Assembly (NCBI GenBank): GCA_964447405.1
Contig: CAYUSP010000002.1
Coordinates: 620,001-684,000, forward strand
Length of the DNA stretch: 64,000 bases
Origin: JALNZF01 sp964447405
GTDB taxonomy: Bacteria; Nitrospirota; UBA9217
Direction: 5' to 3'
Part shown: positions 23,502 through 32,252 of the stretch, piece by piece
Numbering within the stretch: position 1 is the stretch's first letter
Layout of the letters: every line of letters starts with the position of its first letter
Notes under the pieces: generated by a model
The model's database searches: none
What the model saw: only the letters and a program-made list of their open reading frames with translations
What the model was told of the DNA's origin: nothing
Made by a program: the position numbers and the translations under genes

Positions 23502-26099
23502 ATGGCAGGCCCCCTGGATAAATCTGGCATCATAGAATTCTTTCTTGTTGAGGCTGGGGAACATATCCAGAACTTGAATAAGGGGCTGTTGTCTCTTGAA
23601 AAGGACCCTTCAAGCCCCGACCTGATTGACGAGTTGTTTCGTGCCGCACATACGCTCAAGGGCTCCGCGGCCATGATGGGCTTTCAGGGCGTTAGTGACG
23701 TGGCGCATAAGGCAGAAGACATGCTGGATGCGTTTCGCTCCGGTTCGATTCCCATCGGCAAGGAAACCCTGAACTTTCTTTTTGACAGCGTCGACGCCAT
23801 CAAATTGATGGTAGACAACGTCGCAGGCAACCAGCCCGAAGACACCCTTGTTGTAGAGAGCATAAGCCAGAGCTACAAAGACCTCATCGAGAGCTTTTCC
23901 AAGGCACCCACCGTCCAGCATGAGGCCATCCAAGCCGCACCCAAGGTGCATGAGCCCTCTCCGCTTCAGCAGCAAAAGGATGACCTGGATCTTGCCTGGG
24001 AAAGAACCTTTGACATGGCAACGGAGGAATCCTTTGTCGTGGAGCCGGAAATTGTAGATGACGCCCCCCCGGTGCCGCAACCCTCGCCTCCTTCTCTGCC
24101 GGAGCCTGTCAAGCCCCCTGTTGCCCGTCCATCTGCTCAGCCTGCGGCGGAAACTTACTTCAAGCAGGAGATTGAGGAATCAAAAAAAAGCGGCGTTCAG
24201 GAAAAACGCGGCCTCGGACGCCGCGCTGTGGATGTTGCTGTCGACCTGGAAAAGCAATTCATTCGTGTGAATATAGAGCGCCTCGACAATCTTATGAACC
24301 TTGTTGGCGAAATGATTGTAAACCGGAACCGGCTGGCGCGTCAGGTCGACTTCATCAAGTCGCTTCGCGAGGAGCTGTCGTTCAGCCAGAGCCGCCTGAT
24401 TCATGAAATCAAGAAATTCGAGGAAAAATACGAGTACACCCTGAGCATCGAGAGTCCCAGCCAGCCTGTTGTTGAGCATGATCAGGATTTCCAGGAATTG
24501 GAATTCGACCGCTATGACGATTTTAACCTGCTGTCGCGCAAGCTAACCGAAATAACAAATGACACGAACGAAGTTATGGCCGAGCTTGCCGGGTTCTTTG
24601 ACTCCTTCGAGCTGGACACTGCACGTATATCCACCATCACGACGAACCTGCAGGATGAAATCACAATGGCCCGCATGGTCGAGATGGACAAGCTGTACCA
24701 GATGTTTCAACGGCCTGTCCGAGACATCGCACAGGCGGAACGCAAACAGGTCAATCTGGTGGTGTCGGGTGGTGAGACGAAGATCGATAAAACGATTTTT
24801 GAGATTATATCCGATCCGCTCATGCACATGATCAGAAATGCGGTATCACACGGCATTGAGTCCACGGCAGATCGTATAGCGCAGGGCAAGGAAGCCACGG
24901 GTTCGCTGATCCTGAATGCGCGGCATGAGGGGAACAGCATCATTATTCAGATCGAGGATGACGGCCACGGTATGGATCCCGCGCTGCTTCGGAAAGCCGC
25001 GGTGGAAAAAGGATTCATGAGCGAGGCGGATGCGCAGGCACTCAATGATCTCGAAGTAATCAACCTGATCTTTCGTCCCGGATTTTCCACCGCATCGAAG
25101 ATCAGCAAGGTCTCGGGCCGCGGCGTCGGCATGGATGTCGTTTCCACTCAGCTCGCGCGTATCAACGGACGGATCGAGATCAAGACAGAAAAGGGCGTCG
25201 GTACCAAGTTCCTGATCCGGTTGCCGTTGACCCTGGCAATCGCACAGGCACTAATTGTCAAACTCAGGGACGAGGAAATGGCCATTCCCATGAGCCTGGT
25301 TGAGGAGACCACCCGATTCTCCATCAAGGACGTTCAACGTGCTGCGGGTGAAGAGATGGTGAACCTGCGAGGTTCACTGCTCAGGTTGATCAAGCTCAAC
25401 GATCTTCTCGGAGTGGGTAAATTCCCGAAAAAAGAGGACACCTTCCGGCATCCTACCTTGATACTTGGCATGGCAGAACGGCGTCTGGCCCTCATGGTGG
25501 AGGACATCACCGGCCGCGAAGAGATTGTGGTGAAATCTCTGGGCGATTATTTAAAAAGCGTCAAGCTTTTCTCGGGAGCTACAATCTCAGGAGACGGCAA
25601 TGTGCGGTTGATCATAAATGTTGCTTCGCTGTTCGGTGATGATGTCGCGGTGGCGGCTAAGGCAAGCATTGTTTCATCCCGTGAGGCTCCCGCGCCAGAT
25701 GTCATCAAGAGAAAACCCAGGATTCTGGTCGTTGACGATTCGATCAGCATACGAAAGTATGTGCAGCGCTTCCTCGACCGCACGGGCTACGAGGTGGAAG
25801 TTGCGCCCGACGGAATGGAAGCGCTTTCCATCATGGGCAGGCTAAAGTTTGATGCGGTGATCACGGATCTCGAAATGCCCGTTATGCACGGATATGATCT
25901 TATGGCTGAGATGAAGAAAAATCCTGGCCTTGCGATTATCCCGGTTGTTGTTCTGACATCCCGGGCTGGAGAGAAACACCGACAAAAAGCCCTGGAAATG
26001 GGGGCACAGGATTATTTGGTAAAACCGTTTGAGGAACAGGAAATGCTCGGGTCCCTCAAAAAGCTGTTGAGCGGTGCCGCACTGGCCGGTCAGGTGTAG
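23502..26099 (+). CDS. cheA: Hybrid chemotaxis histidine kinase CheA with receiver domain
   Basis: An 865-residue CheA. Domains in order: Hpt (about 5-110) with phosphorylated H50 in RAAHTLKGSAAMMG; a proline-rich linker (about 145-235); dimerisation region (about 255-390); HATPase with N box MIRNAVSHGIES, IEDDGHGMD and RGVGMDVV; CheW-like domain (about 565-700); and a C-terminal receiver (about 742-860: RILVVDDSISIRK, TDLEMPVMHGYDL, YLVKPF). Hybrid CheA-receiver proteins are typical of type-IV-pilus or Frz/Dif-type systems rather than flagellar ones. No CheY-binding P2 domain was recognised. The start lies five bases after the MCP stop. Confidence 0.92.
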   Translation: MAGPLDKSGIIEFFLVEAGEHIQNLNKGLLSLEKDPSSPDLIDELFRAAHTLKGSAAMMGFQGVSDVAHKAEDMLDAFRSGSIPIGKETLNFLFDSVDAIKLMVDNVAGNQPEDTLVVESISQSYKDLIESFSKAPTVQHEAIQAAPKVHEPSPLQQQKDDLDLAWERTFDMATEESFVVEPEIVDDAPPVPQPSPPSLPEPVKPPVARPSAQPAAETYFKQEIEESKKSGVQEKRGLGRRAVDVAVDLEKQFIRVNIERLDNLMNLVGEMIVNRNRLARQVDFIKSLREELSFSQSRLIHEIKKFEEKYEYTLSIESPSQPVVEHDQDFQELEFDRYDDFNLLSRKLTEITNDTNEVMAELAGFFDSFELDTARISTITTNLQDEITMARMVEMDKLYQMFQRPVRDIAQAERKQVNLVVSGGETKIDKTIFEIISDPLMHMIRNAVSHGIESTADRIAQGKEATGSLILNARHEGNSIIIQIEDDGHGMDPALLRKAAVEKGFMSEADAQALNDLEVINLIFRPGFSTASKISKVSGRGVGMDVVSTQLARINGRIEIKTEKGVGTKFLIRLPLTLAIAQALIVKLRDEEMAIPMSLVEETTRFSIKDVQRAAGEEMVNLRGSLLRLIKLNDLLGVGKFPKKEDTFRHPTLILGMAERRLALMVEDITGREEIVVKSLGDYLKSVKLFSGATISGDGNVRLIINVASLFGDDVAVAAKASIVSSREAPAPDVIKRKPRILVVDDSISIRKYVQRFLDRTGYEVEVAPDGMEALSIMGRLKFDAVITDLEMPVMHGYDLMAEMKKNPGLAIIPVVVLTSRAGEKHRQKALEMGAQDYLVKPFEEQEMLGSLKKLLSGAALAGQV

Positions 26100-26110
26100 G
26101 CCACTTCCCT

Positions 26111-26521
26111 ATGGACGAAAGCACTCGATTTCTGATATTATCCCTCATGGGTGAGAACTATGCTCTCCCCATTACCCAGCTTATGGAGATTACGTTGCCT
26201 CGCGGTATCCAGAAGGACGCGAGCATGACTGAACCCTTCGAAGGGAAGTTTGAATTTCGAGGGACGCAGATCCCCGTGCTGAATCTGAAAAAAGTATTCA
26301 AACTTTCCGGCCCTGCCGGAGCGACGCTCCTGGTCATCAGGAGTGTCAAGGGCGTCCTTGGCCTACTCGTTGATGCAGTCACCGAAATTCTAGATTCGGA
26401 TAAGCAGCCGGCTCCAATACCGAAAGGTACCATGGATCCCGCGCAGAATATTTATAAGGGTATCCTAATGCACCGGGAAGACATCGTGCTCCTGCTCGAC
26501 GAAGACGGATTGCTGCCATGA
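26111..26521 (+). CDS. CheW-like protein
   Basis: A 136-residue single CheW domain: TRFLILSLMGENYALPITQL, FEFRGTQIPVLNLKKVF and GVLGLLVDAVTEILD are the conserved strands. It is nearly minimal and diverged from the copy upstream of the MCP gene (21006-21497). Its stop codon overlaps the next gene by four bases (ATGA), so the two CheW proteins are likely made in matched amounts. Two extra CheW-like proteins after CheA are seen in PilI/ChpC-type arrangements of Tfp systems; the analogy is inferred. Confidence 0.82.
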   Translation: MDESTRFLILSLMGENYALPITQLMEITLPRGIQKDASMTEPFEGKFEFRGTQIPVLNLKKVFKLSGPAGATLLVIRSVKGVLGLLVDAVTEILDSDKQPAPIPKGTMDPAQNIYKGILMHREDIVLLLDEDGLLP

Positions 26522-26973
26522 CGAGCAGTTACCTCGTATTCCTCCTGTCAGGGCGGCAGCTTGGTGCGGCGCTGAAGGGGGCATTGGAAATCTTACCATG
26601 GCGCCGACCCCGGGCAGTTCCGTTATCGTATCCGTATGTTGAGGGATTGATGAATTACCGGGGGGGGGTGTATCCCGTCTTCAATCTCAGTCAGCGGATC
26701 GGTCTCAGCAAGACCGGGCAAAGCGGTATTATTGCGCATAATGCTCCGAATGCCAATGCAGGCCGCAGCATCCTCCTGCTCGAGGAGAATAAGGCACCAT
26801 TCGGGATTATCGTGGATACCGTCGTAAAGATGGCCACTCTGGAAGCGCCGGCTCCGGTCCCGGTTTCTGGCAATGTGCAGGGTATTGAGGTGAAATACAT
26901 CCAGGGTATTGTGTTCGAAGGCGATCAGGAGATCGTCATCCTCGATTTTGAAAGGTTGCTCCATGCCGGTTAG
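26518..26973 (+). CDS. CheW-like protein, diverged copy
   Basis: A 151-residue protein with a weakly conserved CheW fold: YLVFLLSGRQLGAALKGALE, VEGLMNYRGGVYPVFNLSQR and APFGIIVDTVVKMATLEAPA. The G-R-G-x-V-x-P strand is recognisable (NYRGGVYPV), but spacing around it differs from canonical CheW. It overlaps the preceding gene by four bases and the following regulator by eleven, indicating translational coupling. It could be a ChpC-like adaptor for a second receptor class; only the fold assignment is well supported. Confidence 0.72.
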   Translation: MTSSYLVFLLSGRQLGAALKGALEILPWRRPRAVPLSYPYVEGLMNYRGGVYPVFNLSQRIGLSKTGQSGIIAHNAPNANAGRSILLLEENKAPFGIIVDTVVKMATLEAPAPVPVSGNVQGIEVKYIQGIVFEGDQEIVILDFERLLHAG

Positions 26974-28432
26974 GATCCTGTTGGCTGACAAAAGTATCAC
27001 CATCCAGAAAGTCGTAGAAATGCTTTTTTCTGGGAGGGACTACGAGGTAGTGAGCGTGAGTGATGGCGACGCGGCTCTCAACGAGGCAGCACGGCTTGCC
27101 CCGGACGTGATCCTTGTCGATGTGGACCTGCCACGCCTAGACGGATACTCATTTTCGGCAAAATTGAAACAATCGCCACAGCTGGCGACGATCCCGGTCA
27201 TTCTCATGATGAGCAGGGATGATGTATATGACGGCGTAAAGGGAAGGCATGCGGGAGTACTGGATTATATCGCAAAGCCCTTTGAGTCACAGGAGATCAT
27301 CGGTAAAGTAAAAAAAGCTCTGGCTGCTTCTCCGCCTCGCTTTGTCGAACCGTCGCCGGTGGAATCCAAGCCTGAAGCTGCTCCCCAGCCTATGCCCGTG
27401 CCGATACCCACTCCTGAAGCGCGGCACGCCAGGCAGGCAACTCCCTCGAGCATACTGGATCTTATCAGCGAAGCACCTTCACAGTCAGAGATTACACCAG
27501 TATCGGCAACCTCTGATGACGAGTCTGTATATGATGTAGAGCCTGTTGTAGAAGAGGTTGAAGGGGCGTTTGTCCAGGATGCCGAGATAGCGTTGCCGCT
27601 CGGCGATAAAGCAGTGGAAGAGATCCGGGTCGGACTGGGGCTGCAGGATAGCAAGAAAGAAGTCCAGCCGGAGATCGTCACCTTTGAGAATCTTGACATG
27701 GCTCTGAGTGAGGGACTTCTTGCGGAATTCCAGCCAAAACCGGCTGACGCTGCCCTCATTGCGCCTCAGGTTTCACTGCCTCAGTCCCGGCCGCCGGAAT
27801 TACCCAAAAACCCGCCGCCAGTCGCGAGACAGGAGCTATTCGCTCCGCAGGGCAAGGATGCCGGTTTCGAGCAACCTCCGCAGCAGATGCTTCTGTCCGA
27901 GGCTGAAATGCGCAGAATAGCAATGGATACGATCGCTGCCATGGCGCAACAGGCATTCGAAAAAGCGCCGAAACCGGCCCCGCCAACACTGACGGCCGAC
28001 GAGGTGTGGGGGCTAGCCGAACAAACGGTCACAAAGATGGCAAAGGATGTTTTCAGCCAGATGCCTTCAATGCAGCCACCGCAGGTAACGGAAGAGAAGC
28101 TCCTGCACATGGCTGAGGCGATCATGACGAGGATGACGGCCGACTTCCTGCAGAAAAAAGTACCCCAGCCGCCGGCCCTGCCGCAAGCTGAGCTCCGTCA
28201 CCTGGCAGAAGAGACCGTTTCGCGGATGGCGCTGGAGGTTTTCAAGGACATGGCTCCGCCGATCCCCAAAATATCCGAGGAAACAGTGCGTCGTGGCATT
28301 GAGGATGCTGTTGGAGCGATCGTCCGGGAGATCGCCCGGGATGTGGTCGAGCGAGTTGCCTGGGAGGTCATCCCGCAGATGGCCGAGGTATTGATTACGG
28401 CGGAGATAGAACGGTTAAAAGCAGAAACGTAA
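26963..28432 (+). CDS. Response regulator with proline-rich linker and helical repeat tail
   Basis: From ATG 26963 (overlapping the CheW stop) the product has 489 residues. Residues 1-120 are a receiver with phospho-acceptor D53 (LVDVDLPRLDGYSFSAK) and lysine in IAKPFESQEII. About 125-300 is proline- and acid-rich, probably disordered. The last 180 residues contain about five tandem units of 30-40 residues, each an amphipathic helix then a proline stretch: EAEMRRIAMDTIAAMAQQAF, ADEVWGLAEQTVTKMAKDVF, EEKLLHMAEAIMTRMTADFL, QAELRHLAEETVSRMALEVF and EETVRRGIEDAVGAIVREIA. The end ERVAWEVIPQMAEVLI resembles tails of delta-type polarity or motility regulators. No output domain of known function was recognised. 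Confidence 0.82.
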   Translation: MPVRILLADKSITIQKVVEMLFSGRDYEVVSVSDGDAALNEAARLAPDVILVDVDLPRLDGYSFSAKLKQSPQLATIPVILMMSRDDVYDGVKGRHAGVLDYIAKPFESQEIIGKVKKALAASPPRFVEPSPVESKPEAAPQPMPVPIPTPEARHARQATPSSILDLISEAPSQSEITPVSATSDDESVYDVEPVVEEVEGAFVQDAEIALPLGDKAVEEIRVGLGLQDSKKEVQPEIVTFENLDMALSEGLLAEFQPKPADAALIAPQVSLPQSRPPELPKNPPPVARQELFAPQGKDAGFEQPPQQMLLSEAEMRRIAMDTIAAMAQQAFEKAPKPAPPTLTADEVWGLAEQTVTKMAKDVFSQMPSMQPPQVTEEKLLHMAEAIMTRMTADFLQKKVPQPPALPQAELRHLAEETVSRMALEVFKDMAPPIPKISEETVRRGIEDAVGAIVREIARDVVERVAWEVIPQMAEVLITAEIERLKAET

Positions 28433-28472
28433 CTGTTTGCATTGCATATCGCGGTAAGCTGTTTGATCATAC

Positions 28473-28496
28473 GAGGGGACTTGCTCCCCTCTTTTT
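28473..28496 (+). terminator. Terminator of the chemosensory cluster
   Basis: A perfect 7-bp stem (GAGGGGA 28473-28479 with TCCCCTC 28485-28491), 5-nt loop, then TTTTT. It closes the cluster before valS. Confidence 0.8.
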
Positions 28497-28532
28497 ATTC
28501 TTAGCACATGAATCTGAAGGAGAGTCTCATCG

Positions 28533-31265
28533 ATGTCAACACGGGAACTGCCTAAAACCTATGAACCGAAGTCGGTGGAAGAAAAATGGTACGGCTTCTG
28601 GTCGGACAAGGGATATTTTCACGCTGATGCACAGGGCGGCGGCGAGCCCTTTTCTATCGTGATCCCGCCTCCGAATGTGACAGGATCGCTTCATATCGGG
28701 CATGCCTTGAACTCAACGCTCCAGGACATACTGGTTCGCTGGATGCGAATGTCCGGCAGAAATACGCTTTGGGTGCCGGGCACGGACCATGCCGGGATCG
28801 CCACCCAGAATGTAGTTGAACGCCAGCTTGCCAACAATCATGTGGACCGCCACGCGCTCGGCAGGGAAGGATTCGTCGAAAAGGTCTGGGAATGGAAAAA
28901 AGAGTATGGCAACAGGATCATTAATCAACTCAAGCGAATGGGCGCTTCATGCGATTGGGCCCGTGAACGCTTTACCATGGACGAGGGGCTGTCGAAAGCT
29001 GTCCGTGAAGTCTTCGTGCGATTGTACGAAGAAGGCCTCATTTACCGCGGTGAACGCCTCATCAACTGGTGCCCGCGCTGCCACACCGCGCTCTCCGACA
29101 TCGAGGTTGAGCATGAGGATGAGAAAGGAAAGCTGTACCATCTCGCCTATCCCTTGAGCCATGACCCTAACATCCGCCTCGCGGTGGCCACCACTCGGCC
29201 CGAGACCATGCTTGGCGACACGGCCATCGCAGTGCACCCGCTTGATCCCCGGTATAAGGATCTTATCGGCAAAACCGTTGATCTTCCGCTTACAAACCGA
29301 AAGATCCCAATCATCGGGGATTCGATTCTGGTGGACCTGGAATTCGGCACGGGAGCGGTCAAGGTGACGCCGGCCCACGATTTCAACGACTACGAAGCTG
29401 GTCAGCGACAGAAACCGGAGCTTTTGCGCATCAAGATGCTCGATGACAAGGCCCAGATCCTTTCTGATATTCCCGACGTGCTTCCTGAGGTGCAGAAGCT
29501 GGTCGCAGGAAAGCCGGCAAGGAAGGCGCGCGGCATCGTGGTCGAACTGCTGAGTGAACAGGGCAAACTCATGAAGACCGATGACCACGCCCATTCCATG
29601 GGGAAGTGCTATAGGTGCCGGTCAGTGGTGGAGCCCTACCTTTCGCCGCAGTGGTTCGTCAAAACCGGACCGCTTGCTGAACCGGCGATCAGGGTCGTCG
29701 AGGACGGACGCGTTCAGTTTTATCCCAAGGGCTGGGAGAACACGTACTTTGAATGGATGCGCAATATCAAGGACTGGTGCATCTCGCGCCAGATCTGGTG
29801 GGGCCATCGCATCCCCGCATGGTTCTGCGACGATTGCGGCCACATTTCGGTAAGCCGCATGGATGTCACGTCCTGCGAAAAATGCAGAAGTACCAACCTC
29901 CGGCAGGAAACTGATGTGCTCGACACCTGGTTCTCGTCAGCGCTTTGGCCGTTCTCGACGCTCGGATGGCCGGACCAGACCAAAGAGCTTTCGGTCTACT
30001 ATCCCACGTCGGTGCTGATCACAAGCTTTGACATCATCTTCTTCTGGGTAGCCCGGATGATCATGATGGGGCTGCACTTTAAGCAGGAGGTGCCGTTTCG
30101 GCATGTCTATATCCACGCGCTCGTGCGCGACGCCGAAGGCCAGAAGATGAGCAAGTCCAAGGGCAATGTTATCGACCCGCTGGTGATGATCGATCAGTAC
30201 GGCACCGATGCTTTCCGGTTCACCCTCACGGCCTTTGCAGCCCAGGGCAGGGACATCAAGCTCGCGCCGGAGCGCATTGAAGGCTACCGTAACTTTGCAA
30301 ACAAGATCTGGAACGCCAGCAGATTCGTCATGATGAACCTTGAGGAAGACTTTGCTCCGAACTCCGAACTCCTGACTCCACACTCAGCGCTCGCCGATCG
30401 CTGGATACTCTCCCGCCTGAGCGCGGTGGTCAAAGTTGTTGAGTCAGCGCTTGCCGACTATCGGTTTAATGACGCAGCCTCAGCTCTTTACCACTTTACT
30501 TGGCATGAGTACTGTGACTGGTATCTGGAGCTCTCCAAGCCGGCGCTCATGGGCGATCGGGGTGTCGCGATTCGACGGGCGACACAGACGGTGCTGGTTC
30601 ATGTGCTTGAGACCTCGCTCAGGCTGCTGCATCCGATCATGCCGTACATCACGGAAGAAATCTGGCAGAACTTGCCGGAGACGGTCAGGATTCAAGGTCC
30701 AGGGTCCGGGGTCCAAAATGGCAAGGGCAGTGTGGATTCGATTATGGTTGCAGCGTATCCTGTTGCCGATGAGAATATGATCAACGCCGGCATTGAGCGC
30801 GATATGCAGATGGTAGTGGACCTGATCCTGGCTGTTCGGAATATCCGCGGCGAGATGAACATTGCGCCATCGATGCAGATCACGGTGATCGTAAAGGTGG
30901 AGAACAAAGAGCTGGCCGAGCATCTTGAAACGAGCGCGGGGTACGCCCAGACCCTGGCGAGGATCAAAGAGCTTCGTATCGGCGTTGCTGAGGACAAACC
31001 GAAAAACGTGGCCACAGCGGTGATCAAGGGAGCAGAGGTCTACGTACCGCTTGAGGGTATCATCGATCTCAACCAGGAACGCGATCGTCTTCAGAAGGAG
31101 ATCGCGAAGCTGTCAAAAGAGATCGAGGTTTTTTCCAAGAAACTGACGAACAAGAATTTCGTCGACAAAGCACCAAAAGAAGTCGTGGAAAAAGATACGG
31201 CTAAACTTGAAGAATTCAAGGTCAAGCGCGATAAGCTTGAACAGAGCCTTAAGGCGCTGGGATGA
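28533..31265 (+). CDS. valS: Valyl-tRNA synthetase
   Basis: A 910-residue class I synthetase charging tRNA-Val. The HIGH motif is PPNVTGSLHIGHALN and KMSKS is GQKMSKSKGNVIDP; the CP1 editing domain lies between (TTRPETMLGDTAIAVHPLD), followed by an anticodon-binding domain and the C-terminal coiled coil (DLNQERDRLQKEIAKLSKEI). Two short insertions look derived from intergenic repeats: PNSELLTPHSAL (around base 30358) and IQGPGSGVQNG (30691-30720). The length is close to that of delta-type ValS (about 880-900). A GAAGGAGA site precedes ATG 28533. The stop overlaps nadC by four bases. Confidence 0.95.
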   Translation: MSTRELPKTYEPKSVEEKWYGFWSDKGYFHADAQGGGEPFSIVIPPPNVTGSLHIGHALNSTLQDILVRWMRMSGRNTLWVPGTDHAGIATQNVVERQLANNHVDRHALGREGFVEKVWEWKKEYGNRIINQLKRMGASCDWARERFTMDEGLSKAVREVFVRLYEEGLIYRGERLINWCPRCHTALSDIEVEHEDEKGKLYHLAYPLSHDPNIRLAVATTRPETMLGDTAIAVHPLDPRYKDLIGKTVDLPLTNRKIPIIGDSILVDLEFGTGAVKVTPAHDFNDYEAGQRQKPELLRIKMLDDKAQILSDIPDVLPEVQKLVAGKPARKARGIVVELLSEQGKLMKTDDHAHSMGKCYRCRSVVEPYLSPQWFVKTGPLAEPAIRVVEDGRVQFYPKGWENTYFEWMRNIKDWCISRQIWWGHRIPAWFCDDCGHISVSRMDVTSCEKCRSTNLRQETDVLDTWFSSALWPFSTLGWPDQTKELSVYYPTSVLITSFDIIFFWVARMIMMGLHFKQEVPFRHVYIHALVRDAEGQKMSKSKGNVIDPLVMIDQYGTDAFRFTLTAFAAQGRDIKLAPERIEGYRNFANKIWNASRFVMMNLEEDFAPNSELLTPHSALADRWILSRLSAVVKVVESALADYRFNDAASALYHFTWHEYCDWYLELSKPALMGDRGVAIRRATQTVLVHVLETSLRLLHPIMPYITEEIWQNLPETVRIQGPGSGVQNGKGSVDSIMVAAYPVADENMINAGIERDMQMVVDLILAVRNIRGEMNIAPSMQITVIVKVENKELAEHLETSAGYAQTLARIKELRIGVAEDKPKNVATAVIKGAEVYVPLEGIIDLNQERDRLQKEIAKLSKEIEVFSKKLTNKNFVDKAPKEVVEKDTAKLEEFKVKRDKLEQSLKALG
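30691..30720 (+). repeat. GGTCCAGGGTCC repeat unit inside valS
   Basis: A run containing GGTCCAGGGTCCGGGGTCCA lies in frame within valS, before the conserved SIMVAAYP strand. The same wording occurs in the intergenic elements at 32132, 33223 and 53887, so the repeat family appears to have entered a coding region without breaking it. Confidence 0.6.
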
Positions 31266-32131
31266 TCCCGAAGCGGCCATCTTTCCCCGGTCACCCTTTG
31301 AATGACATGGAACAGGCGATAACGGATTTATTGAAGCGCGCCCTTGCCGAAGATATCGGTGCCGGTGATGTAACCTCCAACACCACCATTCGTCCTGAGT
31401 CTGTGTCCACCGCAATGATCCTTGCGAAACAGGACCTTGTCCTGGCAGGGATAGACGTTGCGCAGAAGGTTTTTGCATGCCTGGACCCTGATATCCAGTT
31501 CGCTGCATTTGCAAAGGATGGCGAGAATGTCTACGCCGGCACACAGATCGCGAAACTTGCGGGCAACACGAGGTCGCTGCTGGCAGGTGAACGCGTGGCG
31601 CTTAACCTGCTGCAGCATATGTCAGGCATTGCAACGCTGACAGCCAGGTTTGTAGAGCAGGTACGGGGATCTCAAGCCCGGATCCTCGATACCCGGAAGA
31701 CCCTGCCTGGTCTTCGACAGCTTGAAAAATACGCCGTACGCATGGGTGGAGGGCAGAATCATCGGATGGGGCTTTACGATATGGTTCTGATAAAGGATAA
31801 TCATATCAAGGCCGCCGGCAGCATCACGAATGCGATCGAAGCAGCGAGAAAAAATTCCGGCAACTTTATGATCGAGGTGGAGACTTCGAGCCTTCAGGAC
31901 GTACGCGAGGCGCTTGCAGCTCAGGTGGACATTATCATGCTTGACAACATGCCGATTAATGTCATACGCGAGGCCGTATTGCTGGTCGCCGGAAAAGCGA
32001 AAACCGAAGCATCGGGAAATGTTACGCTGGAGACAGTTCACGCCATAGCTGAGACGGGCGTTGATTTCATATCATCCGGCAGCCTGACCCATTCCGCTCC
32101 AGCCGCGGATATCAGCATGAAAATAACGTAA
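31262..32131 (+). CDS. nadC: Nicotinate-nucleotide pyrophosphorylase (carboxylating) NadC
   Basis: A 289-residue enzyme of de novo NAD synthesis converting quinolinate and PRPP to nicotinate mononucleotide. Motifs include ALAEDIGAGDVTSNTTI near the N-terminus, GERVALNLLQHMSGIATLTA, RILDTRKTLPGLRQLEKYAV (substrate-binding arginines and lysine), GGGQNHRMGLYDMVLIKDNH and the C-terminal GVDFISSGSLTHSAPAADIS. The start overlaps the valS stop (ATGA); an internal ATG at 31307 would give the commoner N-terminus MEQAITDLL, so the first 15 residues are uncertain. Followed by a repeat and birA. Confidence 0.93.
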   Translation: MIPKRPSFPGHPLNDMEQAITDLLKRALAEDIGAGDVTSNTTIRPESVSTAMILAKQDLVLAGIDVAQKVFACLDPDIQFAAFAKDGENVYAGTQIAKLAGNTRSLLAGERVALNLLQHMSGIATLTARFVEQVRGSQARILDTRKTLPGLRQLEKYAVRMGGGQNHRMGLYDMVLIKDNHIKAAGSITNAIEAARKNSGNFMIEVETSSLQDVREALAAQVDIIMLDNMPINVIREAVLLVAGKAKTEASGNVTLETVHAIAETGVDFISSGSLTHSAPAADISMKIT

Positions 32132-32245
32132 TAGGGTCAAGGGTCACGTAGCAAGGGTCAAGGTAATGATACCATGTCAAACAAACAGTCTGGACTCCCT
32201 TGCGCTAAGTTGTCCATGCTACATGACCCATGCTGCTTGACCCTG
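32132..32245. repeat. Dyad repeat of the GGGTCAAGGGTC family
   Basis: The nadC-birA gap begins with AGGGTCAAGGGTCACGTAGC and ends with an inverted version (CATGCTACATGACCCATGC then TGCTTGACCCTGTA), arms of about 30 bases around 50 unique bases. Related wording recurs at 16286, 33223, 48463, 53887 and inside valS. Confidence 0.65.
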
Positions 32246-32252
32246 TATTCTC

